A DNA stretch of 64,000 nt from Falciphora oryzae (Eukaryota; Ascomycota; Sordariomycetes; Magnaporthales; Magnaporthaceae), in assembly GCA_000733355.1 (NCBI GenBank), contig JNVV01000004.1:62001-126000 (forward strand), written 5' to 3'. Below, one piece after another: positions 34,034 to 44,208 of the stretch (positions within the stretch are counted from its first letter, which is position 1; the number at the start of each line of letters is the position of its first letter). The notes under the pieces were generated by a model. It saw only the letters and a program-made list of their open reading frames with translations, did not search any database and was not told the origin of the DNA. A program made the position numbers and the translations under genes.

Positions 34034-34944
34034 GAGGGTTTACAGGGCCCAGGGAATTATTGTGAGTTTATATGTGAGATATTTGGGCCGTTGAGACTAG
34101 CAACAAAGCCAACTAGGGCTCACAAAGAGAGCATCTTTGAAGCGAAGGGGAACTAGCTGGAAAGCTCTTTGTAGCGTCGGGGGGTCAAAGGGTAGGTGCA
34201 CATGGAGCTGGCTAATCAAAGCTTGCCGAATTGCAATCTCCCGGTTCCATATTCCCGGGAAATAAACTCATTCATAACTGGTATACTGTTGGGGACAAAG
34301 GCTAAGACGAAGAGAACATGTTGTGGAACTAACTCTCAAGGTGATACCAGACTGTCGTTGGACAAAGGGATCTTCTGGTTAGCAAACTCCCTGCCAAGTG
34401 CGGGCGCATCTCCAGATCCGCTAAGCCGTGCTTGGACGAATGCGTGACGCGTAATTGTGCAGCTTTTGGAGGGCAGTCCTGGCGGATCAACAGCGCGCCC
34501 GACGATGGGCGGCCTCAGTTGAGGTCGATTGAAGGATCAAAAATGGCTGGGATTGATGGCTGGAAACACGCGTCAGGGCAAGGCACCCCCCCCCACCATG
34601 GTGCAGGCAGACGAGCGGACCTCTATCTCAGCCCCTGGAACCACAGCCCTAATACGTCGGCAGGGGCACCTGGACCTTCGAGTGGAGGGCGCATCATGGC
34701 GGGGAGGCTGCAGCTGCATGTGAGCTTTTATCAGAACTCGACCGATATCAACCAGCCAAGGGCCGGCTCCATCCATAGCGGCATCAATTGCAATTGCTCC
34801 GATCTGACATGTCTGGCTGGTGCCTGCTTCTGGCGCGAAATCGCCCCATCAGACGACACAACTTGAGCCATCGGCGGTGAAGCACTCAACTCGCCCAAAA
34901 GTGGCGTGCCCAACAAGCATCATCCATCTACCTCCTGATCATCC
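34034..34944. other. Intergenic, 911 bp
   Basis: Upstream regions of the membrane-protein and ankyrin genes. Open frames at 34196-34866 have no protein-like composition. A poly-C run occurs near 34588-34596. Confidence 0.45.
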
Positions 34945-37152
34945 ATGTCCTTCTCGGCCGCCGCCGCCGCCTCCCGCTGCGAGGCCGTGGCCTGCCGCAT
35001 CATCGCCACCCGCGCCGACGTTGACGAGACCCTGCGCGCCGGCGACGGCGATGCGGCGGCCGCCCAGCCTCACCGCCCGCACCTGGCCCTGCTGGCCGAG
35101 GAGATCCACACCTTCAGCGCCGTGGCCGACAGCCTGACCGACGCCGTGCGCAAGGCCGCCGTCATCGCCCCCGCCCTCCAGGCCGCCCTGACGCGCAGCC
35201 TCGACGACGCCGAGACGGCCTGGGCCGTCGCCGACAAGCAGCTGCGCCGCCTGCGCGCCTTCGACCCGCGTGCCTGGGCCGCCGACCCGGCCGTGCTCGA
35301 GGACTACGAGATCCTGCTGCAGGCCGACATGGCCATGTACGAGCTCTTCCGCGAGCTGCTGCAGATGACAGATGCTGTGCGCCAGACGTCCATCCTCAAC
35401 GACAAGCCCGCCCAGCGCCTGCTCAACAACTTTGCCGAGGCCTGCCAGGTCGTGCTTCGACGAAGGGACATACTGGTCGCCAAAAATGCACCTCCACCAT
35501 CGCCATTATCGCCGTCGTCGGCATCATCGACATCACTATCCCCCTCCATGGAACAGGACCACACACACCCCCCGCGCCTGCAGCCTCACAGGACGGCTAC
35601 CAGTCCGGCAGACCCGGGCTCGTCGCCCACCGCCATCGCCGGCCCAGCCGTGAAGCTGGCCAAGACCAAGAGCGGCGGCGCGGGCGGGACCGGCTTCCTC
35701 AACGGGCTCTCGCAGTCGTTCCAGGCCATGACGGCCAACTTCCGCTACAAGCCCGAGCCGCTCGTGTCGGCCCTGTGCCAGTCGGCGGCCCGCGGCGACC
35801 TGCAGCAGGTCAAGGGCTTCGTCGAGCAGGGCGCCAACGTCGACGGCCGCAACGAGGACAAGAAGACGGCGCTGATCTGCGCCATCCTCGAGGAACACGT
35901 GCCCACGGTCCAGTGGCTGGTTGAGCACGCGGGCGCTAACGTGCGCGCTAAGGACGGCGGCTCCAAGGGCAAGCCGCCGCTCTTCCACGCCGCGGCCGTC
36001 GGCAGCGCCGAGCTGGTGTCGCTGCTGCTCGCCCGGGGCGCCGAGGCCAACGAGCGCAGCAGTATGGGCGAGCCGTACTTCATGGGCGTCGTGCAGGGCG
36101 GCAACCCGGCCATGGCGCGCATGCTGCTTGAGCGGGGTTGCGACGCCAACACGCGCGACGTGCTGGGCCGCCACGTCCTGGTCGAGGCCGTTGGCGCCGC
36201 CAACCTCGACCTCGCCCGCGTCCTGCTGACCCACCACGCCGACCCCAACGTGCGCGACGCCATGACCACCCAGACGGTCCTGCACGTCGCCGCCTCGCAC
36301 CAGAACCCCGAGCGCATGGACCTGGTCCGCCTGCTGCTCGACCACGGCGCCGACGCAAACGCCCGCGACGGCACCGGCGAGCCGCTCGTCCTGGCTGCCG
36401 CCTCCAAGGACCGCCGCGAGCTGTTCCGGCTCCTCCTCGCGCGCGGCGCCGACCCCAACGCCCGCGACATCTACGGGCGCACCATGCTGCAGCTCCTGGT
36501 GCGGCAGCGCAACCTGGACCTGATCCGCACCCTGCTCGAGCACGGCGCCAGCCCGAACCAGCTGCTGGACACGGCGGCGGCCACGAGCAGCGGCGAAACC
36601 CTACTGTTGCACGCCATCGGGGCGCGCGACCACGCCTTCGCGGCCCTGCTGCTCGGCCACGGCGCCGACCCCAACGCCCGCGACCGCAACGGCCGCTCGC
36701 CGCTCATGCAGGCGCTGCAGCAGCCGCCGGATTTAGTCCCCGAGGCCGATGCCCTCGTGCGCCTGCTGGTCGAGCACGGCGCCAACCCAAACGCCGAGGC
36801 CATGTGCTCGCCGCTGGCCTTTGCCACCGCCAGCGGCCGCGCCGGTGTCGTGCAGCTGCTGCGCAACCACGGCGCCGTGCCTGCGCCTGACCCGCCGCCA
36901 GCACCGCCGCAGCCGGGGAATGCGCCGGCGTCGGCGTCTACTGCTTCGTTGGTTTTGCCTCCCCGCACGGCCGGAGGAGGGGGAGGGGCTGGTGGTGGCC
37001 CAACCCCAAGCCCGAGGGCAAGTCCGCGCCCGTCTGTAGTGGCGGTGTCAACTGCAGCGCCTCGCATGACTGTTGGTAAGCCCGAGGATGACGAGCTTCC
37101 ACCAGATTACGACAGCATAGATGTGAGGAAGTCGGGGCCCGGCGTGTCGTAG
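34945..37152 (+). CDS. Ankyrin-repeat protein with N-terminal helical domain, 735 residues
   Basis: Single exon. Residues 1-180 form an alpha-helical domain (EEIHTFSAVADSLTDAVRKA, LRRLRAFDPRAW) of the kind found at the N-terminus of fungal ankyrin/STAND proteins. A Ser/Pro-rich linker (about 180-240) follows, then roughly eleven ankyrin repeats between residues 270 and 647 (for example VRLLLDHGADANARD, FRLLLARGADPNARD, LLLGHGADPNARDRNGRSPL). The tail is Pro/Gly-rich and ends DDELPPDYDSIDV. It has no NACHT/NB-ARC domain of its own. It probably acts as a protein-binding scaffold; partner unknown. The repeats are highly alike at DNA level, so copy number may vary between isolates. Confidence 0.88.
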   Translation: MSFSAAAAASRCEAVACRIIATRADVDETLRAGDGDAAAAQPHRPHLALLAEEIHTFSAVADSLTDAVRKAAVIAPALQAALTRSLDDAETAWAVADKQLRRLRAFDPRAWAADPAVLEDYEILLQADMAMYELFRELLQMTDAVRQTSILNDKPAQRLLNNFAEACQVVLRRRDILVAKNAPPPSPLSPSSASSTSLSPSMEQDHTHPPRLQPHRTATSPADPGSSPTAIAGPAVKLAKTKSGGAGGTGFLNGLSQSFQAMTANFRYKPEPLVSALCQSAARGDLQQVKGFVEQGANVDGRNEDKKTALICAILEEHVPTVQWLVEHAGANVRAKDGGSKGKPPLFHAAAVGSAELVSLLLARGAEANERSSMGEPYFMGVVQGGNPAMARMLLERGCDANTRDVLGRHVLVEAVGAANLDLARVLLTHHADPNVRDAMTTQTVLHVAASHQNPERMDLVRLLLDHGADANARDGTGEPLVLAAASKDRRELFRLLLARGADPNARDIYGRTMLQLLVRQRNLDLIRTLLEHGASPNQLLDTAAATSSGETLLLHAIGARDHAFAALLLGHGADPNARDRNGRSPLMQALQQPPDLVPEADALVRLLVEHGANPNAEAMCSPLAFATASGRAGVVQLLRNHGAVPAPDPPPAPPQPGNAPASASTASLVLPPRTAGGGGGAGGGPTPSPRASPRPSVVAVSTAAPRMTVGKPEDDELPPDYDSIDVRKSGPGVS

Positions 37153-37338
37153 GCATCAGAATGTAAGTAATTTGAGGGCAGAATCCGTGGGATACTAGAC
37201 GCCGCGCCTGCAGAGCGTGATGACTCTTCTTTGGATATTACTTTCTGCACAGCGAAGTTTCTACTTTTGATTTAGGTTCTCCCACCCTAATATATGTGGT
37301 AATGAAGAATGCCATCGAGGGCCAATACATTGATGCAC

Positions 37339-37925
37339 TACCAACAAAAAGCCGAACCGTCTGCCAAGTCCCAACACATCGAAGGGGGAAAGAGGCAAAG
37401 GCACCAGGAAAAGAAGTCGCGAGTTAACCCCAAGTGTCAGGAGCATCGTGGCTCGCAAAGGTCATCCCTAGACACAAGCTCCAACAAAGATCAGAGATAG
37501 ACCGTCCAGCCCTACTCCTCCCACTTCTTGTTGTACTACCACAAAGAGCCGACTCGTCTGCCAAGTCCCAACATGTGAAGGGAGAAAAAGGACAAGGAAA
37601 ACAGGGAAAGAAGTCGCGAGTCGATCTCAAATCTCAGGGGCATAGCAGCTCACAAAGGCTATCTCCAGACACAACCTCCGCAAAATTCAGAGATGGACCG
37701 TCCAGCCTTACTCCCACCACTTCCTGTGGCGCGGGGCCTTGGTCGTGTACTACCAAGAGCCGACTCGTCTGCTAAGTCACAACGTGTGGAGAGGGAGAAA
37801 AGGAAAAGGGAAGAAGGGATGGAGTCGCGAGTCAATCTCAAGCCTCGGGGCAAAGCGGGTCATCGCCAGACACAATCTTTGCAAAGATCAGAGATGGACC
37901 GTCCAGCCTTGCTCCAACCACTTCT
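37339..37925. repeat. Three degenerate tandem copies of a ~200-bp unit
   Basis: Copies begin near 37339, 37536 and 37749 (spacing about 197 and 211-213 bp). Each contains, in the same order, CCGACTCGTCTGCYAAGTC-like, AAGAAGTCGCGAGT-like and AGATGGACCGTCCAGCC blocks, separated by variable purine-rich sequence. Mismatches are scattered transitions and small indels, not a uniform C-to-T pattern. Minus-strand frames across the units share a short peptide-like pattern, but frames differ and stops intervene, so coding is not supported. The block abuts the 3' end of the ankyrin gene and the interrupted zinc-knuckle gene. Confidence 0.75.
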
Positions 37926-37999
37926 TCCGGCCCGGAGCCTCGACCGTGGCAGTCTCGTTGCCGCGACCAGATGCCGACGCAGGCCACCGCGGGCCTTTT

Positions 38000-38713
38000 T
38001 CAGTAATTGGTGGGACCGCGCGGCAGGGGCGTTGTGTTCTTGCCGGCACCCTTCTTCTCCTCGGCGTCCCGGGCGTCAGGGGTCCACGAACCCGCCACGC
38101 TTCCGGAGCGCCGGCTGACGCTGTCGCTGCCACCGGCAGCTCCGGCCCGGCCCGGCGTCGATTGGCCGGAACCGCGCGTCTCCGTCTTGCTGTCGCTCGA
38201 GTTGTCGAAGAAACTGAAGTCAGGCGATCTCAGACTGTAGCTCGGGGTGCTGAGACCACTCAGGACGGGCGGTCCCGGGTGGTAGCTGGGACGCGGCGGG
38301 GGGCTCCGGCACGGTGACTCAGGCCGGCAGGGCGCAGGCGATGAGAGCTAGGCGCTAGGATTGTATGCCACGGTAGTGTAGATTTGGTAGGCGCAGTCCT
38401 CGTCAGTGCCCTCGTGATCCAGGAGAGAGATCTGGTACGCTGGCTTATTGTCTCCGGCAGTGGTGTTGTTACTGCTGCTGCTGTTGCTGCTGCCGCCGCC
38501 GCCGGCACGGCCTTGCTCGGGCAGGCTCGCCACCGTCCGCTTGTCGGTGTAGTCGACCAGCACGTTGCGCATGTCGCAGTCGTCCTGCCAGTGGCCGCGT
38601 GTGCCGCAGATCTGGCACGCCCGCGGCGGCGGGGCGCCGCACTCGCGCAGGCTCATCGACTCCATGGCCCGTCTCAGCCGGCGGGTCTCGGCGGGGTCGG
38701 GGGGCGAGGGCAT
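38000..38713 (-). pseudogene. Zinc-knuckle (CCHC) protein gene with an in-frame TAG
   Basis: From ATG 38713 the frame encodes 121 residues with a CCHC zinc knuckle (CQICGTRGHWQDDC; C33, C36, H41, C46), a Gly/Ser/Asn-rich linker and a conserved-looking segment (YQISLLDHEGTDEDCAYQIY). It stops at TAG 38350-38348. The same frame then stays open for another 115 codons to TGA 38002-38000, with C/G-ending codons and protein-like content (PSYSLRSPDFSFFDNSSDSK, ending LPRGPTNY). The stop context is GCC-TAG-CTC; a single C-to-T change from CAG would create it. No intron removes it: the only GT...TAG span is 24 nt. It is either a recent nonsense mutation, a consensus error, or stop readthrough. The intact form would have 237 residues. 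Zinc knuckles usually bind RNA or single-stranded DNA; function here is unknown. Confidence 0.6.
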
Positions 38714-39339
38714 CTTGGCGGCTGGTTGTTTTGGGTTGATGATGCAGATAGTATGGTTGCTTATGGTTGCTTCTTGCTAGATGCTGATGAACAGATCGTC
38801 ACATGCTATCATTTTCTGGAGGGAGATGGGCTTCTTATACCCGCGCGAGCGCCCCAAACATGAGCTCATGGTCTTCTACGACTGATCCCGCCCTTTCTCC
38901 TAACCCCTGGAGACCAGGACATGGCTCGCATTGTCCGCGTTGTTACACGGCCTTCCACGCTGTAAAATGCATACTAACAAAGGAGGTTCAAAAGAGGAGA
39001 AGATTGCTGCAGAATCAAATGGAAATAACCAGTAATTCCACAAGGCTCCTCCAAAATCCTTAATGCAAGGTGGAACATCGACCGCGACAAAACAACAAAG
39101 GTTGATCGTAGAAGGTAGTGTAATTACATCGAAAGAAATCGTACCAAAACATGTCCAGCGAATTCGAAATATCTTGAAAGGCCCTTGTCCAGTAATCCTT
39201 TCCCAACCAGCCAACGCCCGCTAGGCCTTCCCGGCAGAACAACCCAGCCATCTGAAGACAGTGATATCCAAAGCCAAAAAAGACGCCCCCTGAGAACAAA
39301 GCCCGCCTGTACAAAAACGCCATCAATCTTTGACCCCGC
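38714..39339. other. Intergenic, 626 bp
   Basis: Promoter side of the zinc-knuckle gene and 3' flank of the NLR-like gene; somewhat AT-richer than surroundings. No feature was seen. Confidence 0.4.
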
Positions 39340-41439
39340 CTAAAAGAAATCTGGGTGGGCCTCTTTGGGCCTTTTGGGCAATGCAAAGGCGTCAGTCTCA
39401 AACGAGGCTTCAAGCGCCGAAAGCGGGCTCAGCAGTGTGTTGACCGAGACGGACGAGACGGGCCTAGCTCCCCCGTCCTCACCCGCAAAGATGGTGCTGC
39501 GGAGGGCTGGGGAAAATATCGAAATTGGGGAGAAGAGCGAGGGCACCGAAGTCGAGACGAGCGATACGATCTGCGGCGACATAGGCGGCGACGACGAAAG
39601 TGGAGATATCGGGGGCACGAGCACCTCGTCTTCCTCCATTCCATGCTGTTCCTCGGATTCCTCCAGTTCCTCTTGTGCCGTCTTCCTCTCCTCCTCTTTG
39701 TTCACCCGGTCCACCTCGTGTCTTCCCATCTGTGCCGCCGCTGGTGCTGGTAAAGCGATCGGTGCCGTCAATGCTATTCCCACACCTCCCTCGGTTTCTG
39801 GGCTTTCGGTCGCTGCTACACGCCAGCTCTCGGATCGCAGCTGCGGCGGCCACGATATGGGGGCGTGCTCTGGGGGCGTGGGTAGGACAGGCGGCCGCAA
39901 CTTGTTCTTGGCCTTCCTCGCCCTTCTCAACTTGGCGGCAGCGGCCGACGCCATGGCAAAAGCAGCAGCCGTTGGCGAGTTGATATTGGCCGCGGTGGTA
40001 TCAATCGTCGTAGCATGGGTAGTATTAGTTGTCGACTGGGTTATAGGAATCACAGGACCCGAGTGAAGCGTGGGTTCAGCGGCGGCCACAACAGTCCTGT
40101 TAGTGGCGTCGGGAATATTGGACTTCGGAGGAGCAGTCTTTGTTGTCACCAGCCTCGGTTTCACCTCCGCCACTGGACTTGCCACGGCAACACCAACGGG
40201 TTCGGGGAACTCGAAGGCTATCTTGCTGACCCGCCGGAAAACCCTCTCCAACCTGTAACGCGCGCCGTAAACCGGGTCCAGTAGCTCGCGCGCAGGCCCT
40301 GCGGCGCAGATGTCGAGAGCAGCGATCGGGTCGCTGATGGGGACTCCTAGTAGTGCCGTCCAACGACGCCAAAGCCGGCAATTGTTGGCGGCGAAAAGTC
40401 GCAGCACATCGCTCTGGGGGAGGTAGTAGCGGAATGCGCGCGGATACAGCATGTGGAAGATCAGATTGTCGACAGCGTAGCGCAGGAACGGGTAACTCGA
40501 CATGATCAGGCGACGCTGGTCCAGCACATTTTCGCGCCAGTACCTAGTCTCCATGCGCGGCATGGGTGCCAGCGGTAAGCAGATGTTGCCATCCTGCATA
40601 CCTTTGCGGTTCAAATGCCTCTTTTCCAAAGAGGCAAAGTCGGCCAGGTTGAGATATGCCAGGCAGGCGTGGAGAAGGACGTAATGCGACGTGTCGGCCA
40701 GGTCCAGGGGCGAGAAGGAGAGCGAGTAGGGAGTAAGGACGCTGCCCTTGTCTAGGGCGGCGAACCCGCGACCCGAGAAGAAGAATGAGGCGACGGATTC
40801 GTGAATGACGTAGACGCGCTGCAGGCCCAACGGCTCGGGTTGGGACCTGCCCTCGGCGTCGGTGGCCGGGCGGGCCCTCAGGAGGCCTAGCGAGCAGCCA
40901 CGCACGTAACGATAAAAGTGCCAGGCGCTGTCGAAGCCCTCTGGGCCACCCCCTCTGTGGTGATCCTCCTCACAGTCGTCGTCGCCGTCGTCAATGCCCT
41001 TCCGGCGATACAGGTCCCTAAGGGTCGTGGGTGGGTCGACCGAGAGGGCGCTGCGGGGGCACAGGTCGGCGATAGCCCAGGGTTTGGTGACGGCCATGGC
41101 TATGCGCAGGTCGTTGAGACGTATGGGCTCCGAGGCAAGCATGGCCCACTGGAACAGGGCCAGCGCCTCAGCCTTCTCGTGGGGGTTGAGGGTGGACAAC
41201 AGCCACTCGTACAAGCCGTCGAGGTCGCCGGGCATCTCGAGGATTGTGTTGTCGACGAGAGTCTGGGAGGCGCCCTCGGCGATGGCGGCGTTGAGGATGC
41301 CAACAACGAGCTCGGCCCAGAGGAAGACGCCGCCCGACTTGCGGATGATGCGCAGGACGGTGGCATCACGGTCAGGCCACGGGGCCTCGAGCCTGCGGTC
41401 GACGAAGCGGGCGATGTCGTCGGCATTGCGGCGGTTCAT
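39340..41439 (-). CDS. NLR/STAND-like protein lacking its NTPase domain (probable 5'-truncated gene)
   Basis: The first 150 residues match the region that follows the NACHT core in fungal NLR proteins: RNADDIARFVDRRL, then ILRIIRKSGGVFLWAELVV-type, LEMPGDLDGLYEWLLSTL, FQWAMLASEPIRLNDLRIAM. A winged-helix-like middle with VIHESVASFFFSGRGF and a long Ser/Thr/Pro-rich acidic C-tail (KEEERKTAQEELEESEEQ) follow. The model starts at ATG 41439, 699 residues. The frame is open to 41628, but the extra sequence is not protein-like. No Walker A is present. A YIVADAADDC segment in another frame near 41550 resembles a degenerate Walker B (FIVIDALDEC), suggesting the NACHT domain has decayed. Its role, if expressed, could be regulatory; more likely it is a relic of an incompatibility or immune gene. 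Confidence 0.65.
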   Translation of the reverse strand: MNRRNADDIARFVDRRLEAPWPDRDATVLRIIRKSGGVFLWAELVVGILNAAIAEGASQTLVDNTILEMPGDLDGLYEWLLSTLNPHEKAEALALFQWAMLASEPIRLNDLRIAMAVTKPWAIADLCPRSALSVDPPTTLRDLYRRKGIDDGDDDCEEDHHRGGGPEGFDSAWHFYRYVRGCSLGLLRARPATDAEGRSQPEPLGLQRVYVIHESVASFFFSGRGFAALDKGSVLTPYSLSFSPLDLADTSHYVLLHACLAYLNLADFASLEKRHLNRKGMQDGNICLPLAPMPRMETRYWRENVLDQRRLIMSSYPFLRYAVDNLIFHMLYPRAFRYYLPQSDVLRLFAANNCRLWRRWTALLGVPISDPIAALDICAAGPARELLDPVYGARYRLERVFRRVSKIAFEFPEPVGVAVASPVAEVKPRLVTTKTAPPKSNIPDATNRTVVAAAEPTLHSGPVIPITQSTTNTTHATTIDTTAANINSPTAAAFAMASAAAAKLRRARKAKNKLRPPVLPTPPEHAPISWPPQLRSESWRVAATESPETEGGVGIALTAPIALPAPAAAQMGRHEVDRVNKEEERKTAQEELEESEEQHGMEEDEVLVPPISPLSSSPPMSPQIVSLVSTSVPSLFSPISIFSPALRSTIFAGEDGGARPVSSVSVNTLLSPLSALEASFETDAFALPKRPKEAHPDFF

Positions 41440-43543
41440 GACAGATCGAGGGCGGCGGCGTCGTCCTAGGCCGCGCAGGTGCTGAAGGCGAGCAGGTCGG
41501 GCAGATAGACCGGACCGCAGTCGTCGGCAGCGTCGGCAACGATGTAGGTGCGTCTGCTGGGCGACTGGAGGGAGTGGGGCGAGGGTAGCAGTAGTGGTCG
41601 GCGAAGAAGAGCACGACTTGTGCGTCATCGGGGGCCAGGGGCCAAGGGCTGTAAGCGGCGCGGCAGCGGTGGCAGCGGCAGTGGTGGAGGACGCGTGGAC
41701 ATGGGTGGTATTGGGGGTGCAGGCTGCAGCTTGCTAGGGATCAGATGCAGGAACATGGCGGAGGTGGAGACGGCCGGTACGTGTATGCGGCGGCGCGTGT
41801 GCATGTGGCCTGGGTATGGACCTGGACAAGAACAACAGCAAACACCGTAGTCTGCCTTGCTTTTTTTTTTTTTTTTTGGCTGCGGCCGAGGCAGTGGCGT
41901 GTTCCGGGGGCGGCGGCGGGGCGATGATGACACGATCCGCAGCCGTGATCAGCCTGCTGGCTTCTGCATGAAGCCGCGGGCAGCCTCCTCAGGTGGGCAT
42001 CTGCCGAAACAGCTGAGCAGGCGAAGCAGCCGCGGGCCGCTCGCAGGAGCAAGAGGTCGACAAGAGACGCTGGCGAAGTGGGCGGCCGCGGGCGGCGCTC
42101 GAGAGATAAAGGTGACATTGAGTGGCGGCCATCGCGACTCGAGGTTGCCGTGTGGCCCTGGCTGAGGCTCGCACAGCAGCACAGACGGCAGTGTCCCAGG
42201 CCCTGGGTACGAGCACAGGCCCCCAGGCCCGTCAGCGGCTGCAAAGCTAAACTCAACTCGTGCTCCCCAAAAATTCATGCGGTGCGTGTGCCGAGAGGGC
42301 GCATTGACCGCCCCACTCGCCGTTCGTCGGGTCCAAGCTGTCGGGGAAAGCGCGCCATCAGCAAGTGATTTTGGGCCCACTGTGAGTGTTCTTTGGTTCC
42401 ACTGTGCTACCAGCCGCATCATCCGTGTGGCTCGTTTTCATCCCAACTTTTCCGCCCACTTTGTCTCTCTGTCGTGATGTTGGATAATGCCGCGCCACCG
42501 ACAGACACACCGGATCCTGCACCGGCTTGAAATGGTGCATTCCCAGGCCGCATTCTCGGCCTGCCCTCAGATGGCGCTCGATTAGCGGCGAACCGTCTTT
42601 TTAGGCCCAACGGTGCACCCGCACAGACTTGTCAGATTTCTTCTCCGACCAGAAACGGCCGCGGGCTCTCGATCCAGAACCTCGCTAGGCCAGCCCTGGA
42701 TTCCTCGGCCCTCTCCACTGCTATTTGGGGAGAGCGTCTGATGAACATGACCGCCGTTGTCGAATGCAATGCATCCTCGAGTCGCGCCTCGCTAGCTTCG
42801 GACCGACGCAGAGCCTAATCCTCCGTCTGTTCAATCATCAGCTGGTAGAGCCCATTGAATCCGCCGGTGGATCGTCGTCGACCGACGGACCGACTCCTGC
42901 TGCGGAGGGGAAGATAAGAATTATGGCTCGGCCGAGCGTGTTGCTGTTGTCCCCGGATGTTGCCTATATCCCAGAGCCCACCAGGGCATGCGGCGGGTCT
43001 CTGGTGTGCTGGAAAATGTTGTTCCTGCCGTGGTGGCATGACAGAGTTTGGCAGCCCAGATCAAGATTCGGGGAGTCCGACACGAATCGAGCGGCAGGTG
43101 AAGCTGTCAGGACGGCTCGCCACCCAAAGTCCCGTCCGGGGCTCAAGCCGGATAGAAAGCATCTTTGGCGTCCATGCCGTTGTTGGCAGTTTTGCTATTC
43201 AGTTGGAAATTGGAGAATACCACCTCTAGGCAGAAAGTGGCGCTTGGCAGAAGGAGAATGGCGCTTGGCAGAAGGAGAATGGCGCTTGGCAGAAGGAGAA
43301 TGGCGCTTGGCAGAAGGAGAAAATGCTTCAGCAAAGACGACGGCCGTGGCTCCAAGGTAAGTGGGGCCTGTCTTCATGCTGACAAAACAGAGGCGTGCCA
43401 CCCGAGAGCAGAACAACCCCCGCAGCTCGTCCACACCCATCCTTGAGCCTCCTCGTCCCGGCAACGTCGCGCCATCAAGCTCAACCCCAATGCCCGATCC
43501 GCCGACCTGATCAAAGCGGGACCTCGTCCCGATACCAGAGAAA
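41440..43543. other. 2.1-kb region upstream of the NLR remnant, no intact gene
   Basis: This is where the missing NTPase part would lie. GC-rich sequence with only a short Walker-B-like trace near 41550 in a shifted frame. It includes a T17 tract at 41861-41877 and a 21-bp tandem repeat at 43231-43326. No intact coding sequence was recognised on either strand. Confidence 0.5.
43231..43326 (+). repeat. 21-bp tandem repeat, about four copies
   Basis: Three exact copies of a 21-bp unit (CAGAAGGAGAATGGCGCTTGG) at 43248-43310, with a shorter degenerate copy before (43231-43247) and a partial one after. The unit length is a multiple of three, so both strands stay open. It lies about 220 bp upstream of the small gene at 43544. 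Confidence 0.9.
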
Positions 43544-43861
43544 ATGGCTCACCTCTTCAAACTCCTCGCAGCCCTCCGCGTCTTCTCCGCCGTCGAGGAC
43601 TCCATTTACCAAAACCTCATGCGCCGTCCGGGCTTCCACCGCTTCGTCGGCCGCATCCAGCGCGAGGTCGACGAGCTCCAGAACGGGCCCCACCCCAACG
43701 CGCCACCTCTACGGCCAGGCGAGGCCACCGAGGACCCGAACCGCCCCAGCTCGAGCTTCATGAGGCACTTTGTCGACGAAATCCGGAACCAGATCCGCGG
43801 CACGCCGAGCGAGATGCCCCCGCCGCCGCCTCCCCCGCCTGGGTCCTTCCGCCCCAGATGA
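43544..43861 (+). CDS. Small protein, possibly MIOREX component 7 (Mrx7)-like, 105 residues
   Basis: Single exon. The sequence contains an N-terminal amphipathic helix (HLFKLLAALRVFSAVEDSIY), FHRFVGRIQREVDELQNG, LRPGEATEDPN, and FMRHFVDEIRNQIRGTP, followed by a polyproline tail. The pattern (short, FHxxV-R-I helix, LRPGEAT, DEIRNQxRG) resembles small fungal mitochondrial proteins of the Mrx7 type as I recall them, but I cannot confirm this. It lacks a clear cleavable presequence. The 21-bp repeat lies upstream. Confidence 0.6.
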   Translation: MAHLFKLLAALRVFSAVEDSIYQNLMRRPGFHRFVGRIQREVDELQNGPHPNAPPLRPGEATEDPNRPSSSFMRHFVDEIRNQIRGTPSEMPPPPPPPPGSFRPR

Positions 43862-44208
43862 TAGCTTGGCCGCCTCGGCCAGCTACACACCACCCAAACA
43901 ACGCGAATACCAGAAAGCCCCGGACAACTGAAGGGCGCAGACGGGGTGCTAGAACCGCTACGCCACGGATCTCAAGTCGAGACCTTGACAGGAGTCGAGA
44001 GGCCATCCCCCTAGGACAACCCGGAGGGGCCGCGGGCACAGAAACAGGCTGTGAAAGACACACCCATCATGGCAGGTGTATATATCCATCTTTAGATGAG
44101 ACGTGCTACCAAACCATGGCAAGGAAGCCCGGCACCATGCAGCGAAAAGCGCAGATAGAACGCCGAAATCACAGCTGTATTGTTGATGCACATTGATCAT
44201 CTCATCCA
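43862..44208. other. Intergenic, 347 bp
   Basis: Between convergent genes; nothing recognised. Confidence 0.4.

Noticed and set aside
37739..38317. Plus-strand open frame across the tandem repeat and the zinc-knuckle tail
   Set aside because: The opposite strand has better codon usage and continues the zinc-knuckle frame, and the plus frame begins inside a repeat unit.
41741..42256. Minus-strand open frame as the missing NACHT N-terminus
   Set aside because: It contains no P-loop or NACHT pattern and includes a poly-Lys run from the T17 tract.
43231..43326. CRISPR-like array
   Set aside because: Copies abut with no spacers; it is a plain tandem repeat in a eukaryotic genome.
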